Source: Clostridia bacterium
Lineage (GTDB): Bacteria > Bacillota > Clostridia > Christensenellales > Borkfalkiaceae
Assembly (NCBI GenBank): GCA_900769545.1
Contig: CAAGGZ010000117.1
Span: 1 to 43,320, forward strand
Reading direction: 5' to 3'
Length of the DNA: 43,320 nt
The notes under the pieces were generated by a model that saw nothing but the letters and a program-made list of their open reading frames with translations, ran no database searches and was not told where the DNA came from. The position numbers and the translations under genes are program-made. This document shows positions 15,179-24,300 of the stretch, in pieces (position 1 is the first letter of the stretch; each line of letters opens with the position of its first letter).

Positions 15179-16012
15179 TTAAAACTTTTCAACTGTATAC
15201 ATACGGAAGAAGTTTGCACAACTTCCTACCCATTTTTCCACCGTCGCAAGTTCCGCTCCGTCGGGATTGATTTCTCTTACCGCCGTAGACAAACCATGTA
15301 CACCGCGAGGATATACGTGCAATTCAAAGTCCACGCCGTGATCGGACAAAGCCTGCGCATAGCGAATCGCATTGTCGCAAGGCACTACGTTATCCGTTCT
15401 CGTCGTCCAAATAAACGCAGGCGGCGTATCTTTCGTCACCGCTTCGTTGAGGTTCAACGTCTTTAAAAGCTCCGCTTTCGCCTCATCCGTGTAACCGTCC
15501 AAGAGATTGATATAGGAGCCAAAATGCCCGTGCGTATTGGAGATAACGGGATAGGAAAGCCCTACCGCAGTAGGCTTGCAATCAAGCGCAACCCCTGCCT
15601 TTTCTTGCATCGTAGCATATTCTATCGCAAGGTTCGCCGTCAAATGTCCGCCTGCCGAGAAACCGACTACAAACACTTCCTCGGGATTGACAGAGAGCTC
15701 CTCTGCGTTCTTTTTCACGTAATCCACTGCAGAGGCGAGCTGAAGAAGCTGTTCGGGATAACGCACTCCGTCAGGCTGACATAAGTACCATAAGATGAAT
15801 ACTTGAAACCCTTTCGCAAAAAACGCCGAAGCAACGGGTTCTCCTTCACGCTTACTTACCATACCGTAACCGCCGCCTGGCACAACGATAAGCGCAGGGC
15901 GTTTCCAACCCTTATTCTCGCCGTCCATAGGATAATCTGCAAGCCAGCAATCGAGTTTGCCGCCCTGCAAAAAGTTATATTTTTCCTTTAAATCCACTGT
16001 AAATACTCTCAT
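15179..16012 (-). CDS. Alpha/beta-hydrolase esterase (acetyl-esterase type)
   Basis: A 277-residue cytosolic hydrolase without signal peptide. It has the oxyanion segment VVPGGGYG (near residue 45), the nucleophile elbow GFSAGG (near 118) and later Asp (RTDNVVP) and His (RGVHGLS) residues that complete the triad. This set is common in the acetyl-xylan esterase / BD-FAE-like group, which removes acetyl or similar groups from sugars; the true substrate cannot be told. It lies downstream of lysC on the same strand, with an inverted repeat between them and a weak AGGTGA site. No metabolic link to lysine synthesis is evident. Confidence 0.8.
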   Translation of the reverse strand: MRVFTVDLKEKYNFLQGGKLDCWLADYPMDGENKGWKRPALIVVPGGGYGMVSKREGEPVASAFFAKGFQVFILWYLCQPDGVRYPEQLLQLASAVDYVKKNAEELSVNPEEVFVVGFSAGGHLTANLAIEYATMQEKAGVALDCKPTAVGLSYPVISNTHGHFGSYINLLDGYTDEAKAELLKTLNLNEAVTKDTPPAFIWTTRTDNVVPCDNAIRYAQALSDHGVDFELHVYPRGVHGLSTAVREINPDGAELATVEKWVGSCANFFRMYTVEKF

Positions 16013-16029
16013 CTTTTCACCTATAATTT

Positions 16030-16053
16030 AAGGAACGGTATAATCCGTTCCTT
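16030..16053 (-). terminator. Inverted repeat after lysC
   Basis: A 9-bp stem AAGGAACGG / CCGTTCCTT with a 6-nt loop lies between lysC and the esterase. The minus-strand side lacks a real T-run, so it may be a weak terminator or an mRNA end protector. Confidence 0.4.
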
Positions 16054-16058
16054 TGTTG

Positions 16059-17381
16059 TTAATTAAAAAATTCGTCGTAAATTGCGCGAATACAATCTGC
16101 GCAAGCTTCATTTTCCACACCAACGATAATATTGAGCTCGCTTGAGCCTTGGTCAATCATGTTGACGTTGATACCTGCCTCCGACAAAGCCTTGAAAAGA
16201 CGAGCGGACGTACCGACGTTCTTTGCCATACCGTGTCCCACCGTCGCAACGAGCGCAATGTTCTCGTGCGCATAAATTTTATCGGGATGCACTGCCTGTT
16301 TCATTTCGTCCATCAACGTTTCCAAAATACCGTCTTTCAAAAATTCGTTGTCGATAACGAGGGACATCGTGTCAATTCCCGAAGGCAAATGCTCGAAGGA
16401 AATACCGTGTTTCCCGATAACGGCAAGCACCTTTTGTACAAAGCCGACCTCGGAGTTCATCATAGATTTTTCCAACGTAATGGACGTGAAGTTCTTCTTT
16501 CCTGCAACGCCCGTTACTGCATTTTCACGCAAATCTCTCGTGGGATTTTTTACAATATAAGTACCTGCGTCTTCGGGACGGAACGTGTTACAAATACGAA
16601 TGGGAATCCCTGCGCTTCTCACGGGGAAAATCGATTCGCTGTGCAATACGTTTGCGCCCATATAGGACAATTCTCGCAGCTCCTGATACGTAAGCTCCGA
16701 AATCCACTTCGGAGAGTTTACGATACGAGGGTCGCAAGCGTAAAAACCGCTGACGTCCGTCCAATTTTCATAGAGCGACGCCATCACCGCGCGCGCCACG
16801 ATGGAGCCCGAAATATCGCCGCCGCCACGGGAGAAGGTCTTCACCTTGCCGTCTGCGCCGAGCCCGTAAAATCCGGGAATTACCGCGCGTTCGTGATTTT
16901 TAAGTACGTTAGCCGCAATTTCAAAAGTTTCTTCACTGAGCGTTCCGTCCTCGTTGAAACGGACAAACTCCGTTGCGTCCACAAAGGCTACGTCCAAAAC
17001 CGCCGCCATAATTTTCGCCGCAAGGAACTCCCCTCTCGAAGCGCAATAATCACGGCCTGCGCCGTTCAAAATTGCATTTTCCGCTTCGTCAAGCCCTGCT
17101 TTGATATTCAAATCTTTGCCAATTTCCGCCTCGATGTTCAAAAAACGGGTACGGATTTTCCCAAACGTTTCTTGGAATGCTTCGATATTCCCCGATTCAA
17201 ACTCGTCTGAACATTGATACAATAAGTCGGTGACCTTAATATCGCCGCTGAAACGCTTCCCGGGCGCAGAAACGACAACGTAACGTCTTTCGGGGTCGGA
17301 ATTGATGATTTTGGCGTTACCCAAAATGATATTCCCTGCCGCCATCGACGTACCGCCGAATTTACATACCTTGATTGCCAT
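16059..17381 (-). CDS. lysC: Aspartate kinase
   Basis: A 440-residue cytosolic enzyme that phosphorylates aspartate, the first step towards lysine, threonine, methionine and diaminopimelate. It shows the N-terminal KFGGTS motif (residues 7-12), the RGGGDISGS nucleotide/substrate segment near residue 190, and two ACT domains in the last ~150 residues (for example VGFVQKVLAVIGKHGISFEH and GTSARLFKALSEAGINVNMI) for feedback control by amino acids. Length and layout fit the monofunctional ACT-regulated type; which amino acid inhibits it cannot be told. A possible promoter lies within the small gene upstream. Confidence 0.93.
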   Translation of the reverse strand: MAIKVCKFGGTSMAAGNIILGNAKIINSDPERRYVVVSAPGKRFSGDIKVTDLLYQCSDEFESGNIEAFQETFGKIRTRFLNIEAEIGKDLNIKAGLDEAENAILNGAGRDYCASRGEFLAAKIMAAVLDVAFVDATEFVRFNEDGTLSEETFEIAANVLKNHERAVIPGFYGLGADGKVKTFSRGGGDISGSIVARAVMASLYENWTDVSGFYACDPRIVNSPKWISELTYQELRELSYMGANVLHSESIFPVRSAGIPIRICNTFRPEDAGTYIVKNPTRDLRENAVTGVAGKKNFTSITLEKSMMNSEVGFVQKVLAVIGKHGISFEHLPSGIDTMSLVIDNEFLKDGILETLMDEMKQAVHPDKIYAHENIALVATVGHGMAKNVGTSARLFKALSEAGINVNMIDQGSSELNIIVGVENEACADCIRAIYDEFFN

Positions 17382-17440
17382 AATTACCTCTTTTGCGCGC
17401 TTGCGCTAAACTCCATATTCTCTATTATGCGTATGCCGTT

Positions 17441-17468
17441 ATTATACGTTGAACAATACCACAACCAA
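17441..17468 (-). promoter_or_regulatory. Possible lysC promoter
   Basis: TTGGTT (17468-17463), 16-base spacer and TATAAT (17446-17441) on the minus strand, overlapping the end of the 34-residue gene. The leader to lysC would be about 50 bases. Confidence 0.35.
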
Positions 17469-17546
17469 TGCGGCAAGAATCAACGAAATGAGCTTAATCC
17501 AAAATTTTTCAACAAATACTGCTTTTAAAAAATTTGCGAATTTCAT
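17442..17546 (-). CDS. 34-residue membrane protein in the cdaR position (CdaR-like stub)
   Basis: ATG at 17546 overlaps the cdaA stop as ATGA, with GGAGG inside the cdaA end upstream, so it should be co-translated with cdaA. The peptide begins MKFANFLKAVFVEKFWIKL, continues with a hydrophobic helix rich in Leu, Ala and Val and ends in FNV. This looks like the first ~34 residues of CdaR/YbbR, the membrane partner of CdaA, but the extracellular YbbR repeats are absent: the frame stops at 17442 and lysC follows. It could be a reduced regulator that still binds CdaA in the membrane, or a degraded cdaR. The intact overlap and start favour a working small protein. Confidence 0.65.
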   Translation of the reverse strand: MKFANFLKAVFVEKFWIKLISLILAALVVVLFNV

Positions 17547-18421
17547 CTGATAATACCTCCAATACGTTTCTTATCCGATAAAGGCATATCCTGCCAGTAA
17601 TAATCCTTGAGCGCGTCCATCAACATATCGTAATCGGCATAGCGAGTTACGTTCCCCTGCTTTACAATGGAAATAATACCCGTTTCTTCGGAAACAATCA
17701 ACGAAATAACGTTGGCTACTTCCGTAATACCGATACCTGCGCGGTGACGGGTACCAAATTCCTTGGGATAGCTTGCTTTCTGCGTCAAGGGCAAGAAACA
17801 GCCAGCCGCCTGAATTTTATGCCCGTGAATCACCATTGCGCCGTCGTGCAAAGGCGCTTTGGGGAAGAAAATCCCTTCAATGAGCTGTGTCGAAATCTCC
17901 GAGTCAATGGAAATACCGCTCTGAATAACCTGCTTAGGTAAGCTCCCTTTCGAAAGCACGATAAGCGCGCCAACGTTGTTTTTAGACATATTTTGGAGCG
18001 CCTTGATGATACTGGAAATACAACGTTCGGTTTCCGCTTGGGAACGAACCTCCACGCCCTGCGATTTTTCGGACGTGCTTTCTTTAGACGCGTGTACGTC
18101 CCAAAGGCTCTTTTTAACTTCCATACTGAACATAATCAGCATAAATGCGGAAATCAACAGAATATAACAGAAGAAAAATCCTTCCGTCATCAATTCTTCG
18201 TCTAATACGCGTAAAACACCGCCCACCAAAATGAGCACCCAATACGCAAGCATAACTTTCGTCGCGTCGTTTTCACGCAAAATTTTCGACACGTAAAAAA
18301 TCAATGCGAAAAATAAAATAATTTCCACGGCATATAACAATTCAAAGTTGGAAAAAAACGAAACTGCGTTTTCTACAAATTTCGCAAATTTATCCCCTGC
18401 CGTCAACAAGTTGATTCCCAT
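17543..18421 (-). CDS. cdaA: Diadenylate cyclase CdaA
   Basis: A 292-residue membrane enzyme that makes c-di-AMP from two ATP. Three hydrophobic segments (about 30-45, 56-73, 82-100) anchor it, followed by a coiled linker and the DAC domain (about 130-270) with both catalytic motifs: DGA at residues 193-195 and RHR at 225-227 (GTRHRAGIG). c-di-AMP controls potassium, osmolyte and wall balance in Bacillota. In B. subtilis the order is cdaA, cdaR, glmM; here only a 34-residue gene overlaps the stop and no glmM follows. A GGAGG site precedes the ATG, and a TATAAT (18458-18453) without a good -35 lies upstream. Confidence 0.93.
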   Translation of the reverse strand: MGINLLTAGDKFAKFVENAVSFFSNFELLYAVEIILFFALIFYVSKILRENDATKVMLAYWVLILVGGVLRVLDEELMTEGFFFCYILLISAFMLIMFSMEVKKSLWDVHASKESTSEKSQGVEVRSQAETERCISSIIKALQNMSKNNVGALIVLSKGSLPKQVIQSGISIDSEISTQLIEGIFFPKAPLHDGAMVIHGHKIQAAGCFLPLTQKASYPKEFGTRHRAGIGITEVANVISLIVSEETGIISIVKQGNVTRYADYDMLMDALKDYYWQDMPLSDKKRIGGIIR

Positions 18422-18499
18422 AAGTTTCCTCCGATTCTTTGTTCCTAATCCTATTATATAGGATTTTATCTGAAAAATAAAGTGTTTTCCTCTGCTTTT

Positions 18500-19498
18500 T
18501 TACGAATTTTGAAAAAATAGCTTCGCTGTGACCGATTTTAGCGCCGACGAGGGAGAAAGTTCCCCGCATTTTATGCCGCTGATCGCGCCGAACACTTCAT
18601 TGTATAGGTTAAGAAGCTCTTCTTTTGTAAACTTCGCCGCCTGCTCCCTGTTCTTTTTTGCCGCGTACTCCTTAATGCCGAGCGCCACCGCCACCTCTCT
18701 ATCGCTTCCGCTGCAAAGCGAAACTTCATACAAGCCTTTAAAATACGAGGCGAGCGAAGAAAGCAACGACGTTTCGTTAAAGCCCCTTGTACTAAGGTCG
18801 CCAATGATTTTCATATACGCCGAATAATTTTTTCTCGCGAGCGCGTTTGCCAACTCGTAAATCTTGTATTCGGAATCGGGATAAACAAGTCCGTCTATAA
18901 GTTCGTCCGTCAAACGCTCCGTTTGCGTTGCCTTGCAATAGGTGAGCAATTTTTCTGTTTCACGGGAAATACGGGACATATCGAAAACGCAATACGAAGC
19001 CAATTTCCCACAAGTAATACCGTCGGCGTAAACGCCCTCTTTCTTACAAGTAAGAAAAATCCATTTCTTAATGGTTTCCTCATCCGAGCGAGCGCAATCG
19101 ACATACGTCACGTTCGGTTTTTTAGCGAGCGCCGCCGCGCCCGTTTTCCCCTTTCCGCCGTTGACAATAAGCAAAATACTGTCCTTAGGCGGATTTTCAA
19201 AAGTATCCTTTAAATAAAAGTCAAACTCCTTTTCCGTGGGGTAAAACTCCGTTACTTTGACGATACGCCTGTCGCTCAAAAACGGGAAACAGTTGACGGC
19301 GTCCACCAACGATTTGAGTTTATCGCCCTTGAGCGTTCCCCCGTCGAAAGAGATATAATCGAGGGTAGGTTCTTGCAAAAAACGGCTTTTGAGCAGTCCT
19401 TCGCCCTTTTCACGGAAATACACTTCCTCGCCCTCAAACAAATAAATGGGACAAGCGCCGTTTTCGTCCGTAAATTTTCTAAAATCCACGTATTTCAA
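18500..19498 (-). CDS. holA: DNA polymerase III delta subunit
   Basis: A 332-residue clamp-loader subunit that opens the sliding clamp. The N-terminal part has the usual YLFEGEEVYFREKG pattern, with an AAA+-like domain without a working Walker motif and a C-terminal helical collar. It starts with TTG at 19498, with GGAGG 11 bases upstream; no better in-frame start is seen. It follows comEC, a gene order common in Bacillota, and has its own promoter in the gap. Confidence 0.85.
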   Translation of the reverse strand: MKYVDFRKFTDENGACPIYLFEGEEVYFREKGEGLLKSRFLQEPTLDYISFDGGTLKGDKLKSLVDAVNCFPFLSDRRIVKVTEFYPTEKEFDFYLKDTFENPPKDSILLIVNGGKGKTGAAALAKKPNVTYVDCARSDEETIKKWIFLTCKKEGVYADGITCGKLASYCVFDMSRISRETEKLLTYCKATQTERLTDELIDGLVYPDSEYKIYELANALARKNYSAYMKIIGDLSTRGFNETSLLSSLASYFKGLYEVSLCSGSDREVAVALGIKEYAAKKNREQAAKFTKEELLNLYNEVFGAISGIKCGELSPSSALKSVTAKLFFQNS

Positions 19499-19531
19499 TC
19501 TACTTTGCTCCTCCCACTTTTATTTTAGGCA

Positions 19532-19560
19532 ATTATAGCATATTTTTCCTGAAAAATCAA
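19532..19560 (-). promoter_or_regulatory. holA promoter
   Basis: TTGATT (19560-19555), 17-base spacer and TATAAT (19537-19532) on the minus strand, about 34 bases before the holA start. Confidence 0.65.
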
Positions 19561-19626
19561 GGGGTTACATAAATTCTTCCGCCCCAAAACGCTATTTTTT
19601 GCAATTTTTTTATACTTTGTGGGATT

Positions 19627-21294
19627 TTATACGCTCAACGCAACCATGGTTACCGCAAATGCCACCAAACAGCCTATCGCTAACGCGCGTTTTAGTCTTG
19701 CGGAAATATTCCATTTATCCGTTGTAAAAAGCCACCCGACGTAGTAGATGACGACGGCTCCGTCCGAAAGCTCTTTCGTCCACGCAAACGTGGAAAAGTC
19801 AAACGCCTCAAACACGAGCAGCAATGCCTGCCACAGCGCAGACGGAAGATAGAGTATCCCCTCGCTGAACGCAATCGGCGTCACGCAAGCAAACAGCACC
19901 AATACCAACAAAAAGGCAAATATACCGCTGATAATCGGTACAAATACGACGTTTAAAAGGAGAGACCAGCCCGAAACGTAGCCAAACGATTTCAATAAAA
20001 TGGGCGCAGTGGCAATCTGCGCCGCCAAAGAAACGGAAAGCACCGATACAATATTACGGCTCAAGCGCGCAAAAAGCGATTGCGGAGCGTTTTCGTCCGA
20101 AGTTTTCGGCTCCTGTTTTAAAAATATGCGCAAAAAGAAATTTTTGATATGTTTTCCTGCGGACGTGAACGCATACTGTATAGGGCGCGTTAATAGCGCA
20201 AGCCCCAAACACGCCGCAAAAGAGAGCTGAAACCCCACTTCAAACAAGGCGGTGGGTGTGAGCAGTAAAATCAAAATCGCCGAAATTCCAAGCGACTGCA
20301 AGAAATCGTTCTTTACTCCCAACAGCACCGTCGCATACGTCACCAAACAGACAACGGTTGCGCGGACGGAAGAAGCGGTAAAACCGCAAACGCCCGTATA
20401 CAGTACCAGAACCGCCGCCGTTAGGAAAAAGCGAGCTGCTTTCGGAAGTTTTCGCAAGCCTGTTTTTCTCATAAAAAGCATACAAAAGGCGTACAAAGAA
20501 CCGATATGCAACCCTGAAACGGCAAACACGTGCGCGATACCGCCTGCGCGGATATTGTCGTATAAATTACTCTCAATCCCCGAAGTATCCCCTGTCAACA
20601 CCGCCATTGTCACCGCCGCAGAGCCCTCTTCCATTCCAGCATACACCACGTCTTGCATACGAGAACGGATAAGCAGAAACACGTCGAAGGTTTCCTCTAC
20701 CTTCGTATAGCTTTCGATATTGGAAAGAAAATAACAGCGGTTTTCCCGTATATCACGCGCACGGAAACCGTATTCCCCGAAAACTTCGTTGTCCGTCGAA
20801 AGATACCCCGTCAATAAAACCACGTCCGAAAAACGCAGATTTTCGCAAAATGAGGCAGGCAGGTATGCGCTGAGCGTCGCTTTTGAAGTATTTCCGTCAA
20901 TCGTTAGACGGTCGAATCGAACGTTATAATATTCCCCATACGAGGTCATATCCACCACTCTTGCCCGAACCGTTGTTTCTTTATTATACGCAGTCATAGA
21001 ACGAAAATCGTCTATTTGCGCTGAAAAAGAAAGATTGCCGAGCAAAAAGAACACGAGTAGCATACACCACGCCGCCATAACTTTCCTTTGCTTTTCTTTT
21101 GTTGCGCACAGCAACAAAGAAGCGATAAGAAAAGGCAAAAGGAGCAAACTCCACAAGGGAGAAAGCTCCAAGGCGAGGCTACAATAGCCAAAAAGTATAC
21201 CCAAACACAAAAAAATCGCCGCAAAGAACATAGGGCGGAAATTAAAAAGCTTATCCGCCGTTTTCCTTTCGGTGTTCTCTGCCGCGATTTTCAT
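19627..21294 (-). CDS. comEC: ComEC-type DNA-uptake channel without metallo-beta-lactamase domain
   Basis: A 555-residue polytopic membrane protein. After two or three N-terminal helices there is an extracellular OB-like part (about 95-190), then the competence domain with FAVSGLHIGSLYAF near residue 240, GFTASSVRATVV near 305 and VGFQLSFAACLGLALL near 355. In natural transformation ComEC carries single-stranded DNA through the membrane. Full-length ComEC (~750 residues) often ends in a metallo-beta-lactamase-like domain; this one stops after the membrane part. The start has no clear ribosome binding site and lies 21 bases after the helicase stop, so translation may be coupled. Confidence 0.88.
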   Translation of the reverse strand: MKIAAENTERKTADKLFNFRPMFFAAIFLCLGILFGYCSLALELSPLWSLLLLPFLIASLLLCATKEKQRKVMAAWCMLLVFFLLGNLSFSAQIDDFRSMTAYNKETTVRARVVDMTSYGEYYNVRFDRLTIDGNTSKATLSAYLPASFCENLRFSDVVLLTGYLSTDNEVFGEYGFRARDIRENRCYFLSNIESYTKVEETFDVFLLIRSRMQDVVYAGMEEGSAAVTMAVLTGDTSGIESNLYDNIRAGGIAHVFAVSGLHIGSLYAFCMLFMRKTGLRKLPKAARFFLTAAVLVLYTGVCGFTASSVRATVVCLVTYATVLLGVKNDFLQSLGISAILILLLTPTALFEVGFQLSFAACLGLALLTRPIQYAFTSAGKHIKNFFLRIFLKQEPKTSDENAPQSLFARLSRNIVSVLSVSLAAQIATAPILLKSFGYVSGWSLLLNVVFVPIISGIFAFLLVLVLFACVTPIAFSEGILYLPSALWQALLLVFEAFDFSTFAWTKELSDGAVVIYYVGWLFTTDKWNISARLKRALAIGCLVAFAVTMVALSV

Positions 21295-21315
21295 TGGTAG
21301 TTGGTTTTGGTCGGC

Positions 21316-24300
21316 TTACGCCAACGTAATACGGTCGGATACGGAGCGTACAAACACCCCTCTGTCTTCACCGAGACTAACGCAATCGTTGATATACACG
21401 ATGAATTTATCCGACGGCTTAATGCGGAAGATAGACGTCACTATCGTCTGCACTTCGTCCATATACAACGCCACTTTATCTTCCAAAGCGCTACGAATTA
21501 CAGCGATTATTTCGTAAGGCGTGAAGTCCGTTTGATTTTTACGCAACGCTTCGCCCGTTTCCACACGGTATTTCTCGAAGCCGACGCTCTTGTCTGTTTT
21601 GCGGTAATACTGCGTACCCAAAATACGCTCGTATTTAAAACCGCAAAGCCCAATGAGCGCTTGCATACGGGCTTCCACCTTTGCGCCGTATTTGACAATA
21701 CCCAAACTCGAAAGACATCTTCTTACAAGGAAGTCAAAGGAAATGGGCTCTTCCGCAGCCACAATCGCTTTCAAGCGCGCGATAAGGTCCTTATCGTTTT
21801 CACCCGAAGTAATATAGGTAACGTTTTCAAAGCGCGCTTCCAACGCCGCCGCCTTATAGTTCTTCTTGCAACGGTTGAGCTCGCTTCCGCCACGCTTTTC
21901 CGCCCCCGTGAGCTTGTCAAGCAGGTCTTTTATCTTCTTGATTTCACGCTTGGGATTATTATAATAGTTGACCGAGAACAGACGGATAACGTTCCAATTA
22001 TTACGCTTGAGCGTCTGCAACTGCAAGATATTTCTATCCTTGACGGAGAACGCATTGGGCGTATCGCACATAATGGCGAGAATGAAACGGTGCTTGTTCT
22101 TGGGATCGACCACCGCAACGTCGATTTTGAAGCCCGAAACGCCCACGTCGTAACGGCACTCGTAGCCGTATGCCGCAAGCTCCTCGGCGATATATTTCCC
22201 AAGCCCGGGCTTTTTCGCCACGAGGTTGTTGGAAGAAATTGCGAGATTGGTTCTGCCCTTTTCCGCAAAGTCAAGGAAGGCTTTCAAGCCTGCAACGCCT
22301 TTGGAATTGGTCTTGGAAAGGTCAATCATCGCGCCGCGCATAGAGGAATATACCACCATTTCTTCACGCGCACGGGAAACGGCTACGTTAAGTCGTCTCC
22401 AACCGCCAACTTGGTTCAAAGGCCCGAAGTTTAAGGAAATTCTGCCCGTTCTATCAGGCCCGTAACATACAGAGAACAAAATCACGTCGCGTTCGTCGCC
22501 CTGTACGTTTTCCAAGTTCTTGACAAACAACGGCTCCTCTCTGTCGTATGCGGCGCTATCCAATTTCTTTTCGGAAATCGCCGCCGTCAGCTTACGCTCG
22601 ATATATTCTTTCTGCACGCTGCTGAACGTCACAACACCCATACTCGATTTGTTAAGAACGGGATCGGCAAGTCTGCGCAATACTTCTTCCACGAGCGCGT
22701 CGCCCTCAGCTTTGTTTCGTTTGCTAAAGCCTCTGTCATAAACGCCGTCTTCGAGGAAGTTGAAGGTGATTTTGCTGCCCAACGCGTCGGGAGACGGGAA
22801 AGTGCAAAGTCTGTTTTCGTAGTACATAACGTTGGAGAAAGCGATAAGGCTTTCGTGCTTACTTCTGTAATGCCAAGTAAGATGTCTTTGCGGCATATTG
22901 ATGGCAAGACAGTCGTCCAAAACGCTCTCCATATCTTCATTTTCAAGGTTATCTTCGTCCACGTAATTGGTATTGAAGAAAGTGGTAGGAGGCAACTGTT
23001 TGGGGTCGCCTACGACGATTGCCGACTTACCGCGCGCAAGCGAACAAATCGCTTCGGCAGTAGGAATCTGCGACGCTTCGTCGAAAATAACCATATCGAA
23101 CATACCGTGCTCCGCCTGCAAATACTGTGAAACGGTAATCGGGCTCATAAGCATACAAGGCGCAATCGTCTTGATAAGTTCGGGAATTTCTTCAAACAAT
23201 TTACGAATACCCATACCGCGGAGATTGGATTTCGCAAAACGCTGGAAGTTGGCGAGTTCTAAGCTCAAGCTCCCTTCCGTAGAAGGCGTGGGGAGCGTGG
23301 AGATAAGCTTCGCGCGAATAGCTTCCTTGGTGAGCTTGGAAAATTCTTCCATAGAAGCGCGCAAGCTTTCCGTCTTTTCCTCGCATACCGCCGCCGAGAA
23401 ACGGGACAAAACGGGGTCGAGCGGAATGTTCGTTTGCAGGAAGTTTTTATAGATATTCTTTTCAAAGCTATCCACGATATTTTCGCCCGTCACTGCGCCG
23501 TTCTCAAGGGCGTCCGTGATGAACGTAAGCCCTGCTTGATTGAGCGCCGCCGCCGTCTTTTTATACATACACCAGCTTGCGAGCATATCAATATTTTCAA
23601 TCAAGCCGCCTGCCTTTGCCGTGTACGAATCGAGAATTTCTTCCTCGGGGGCTTTGCGGCGATCTGCCGCCGTTACTTCGAGGAAGCTGTTTTCCGCCGC
23701 GCGGAAGCTATCCACCGAACGCATCAAGCCGTTAAGCACGGGCGCGGTATAACCGCTCGCCGCGCGAATACACATACTGTTGAAGCTGTCGGCGTTGTAG
23801 TCCATAAATACCGTAGCGCACATTTCGTGCATACGGTACAAATCTTTTAAGAAGTTTTTACGCGCGTCAAAGAAGTCCACTCTGCCGAAGGCAAAAGTGA
23901 AATATTGTGATAAATTGGTATTGGAACGGATTCTCGCCATCGCTTCGTAAATCTCGAACACGTTAGCAAGCTGTTGTAAAATATCCTCTTTGGTAAGGGG
24001 TACAAACGCCGCTTTCGTCAGTTTTTTGACGATGCCGCTCACCGTTTTATTGGTCTCGTAGTCCGTGTTTCCTGCGTCGAGCCACGCGCCGAGTTCTTGA
24101 TATTCCTTGCCAATATCAATAAGCTTTTTGCACGTCGCATAATACTTTTCAAGCCCTGCGTCCAAACGGCGATTGGCGTTAAAGAAAGCGTAGAACTGTT
24201 CCTCGTCCTCTTTGTAGTACTTGTTCAAAACACCGCTTTGCAGGAGCTTTGCAATCTCGTACAAGGATTCCAATTTCTTTCTCGTGAGCGTACTGATTTT

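Noticed and set aside
21301..22434. 377-codon plus-strand frame
   Set aside because: Shadow of the C-terminal part of the giant helicase.
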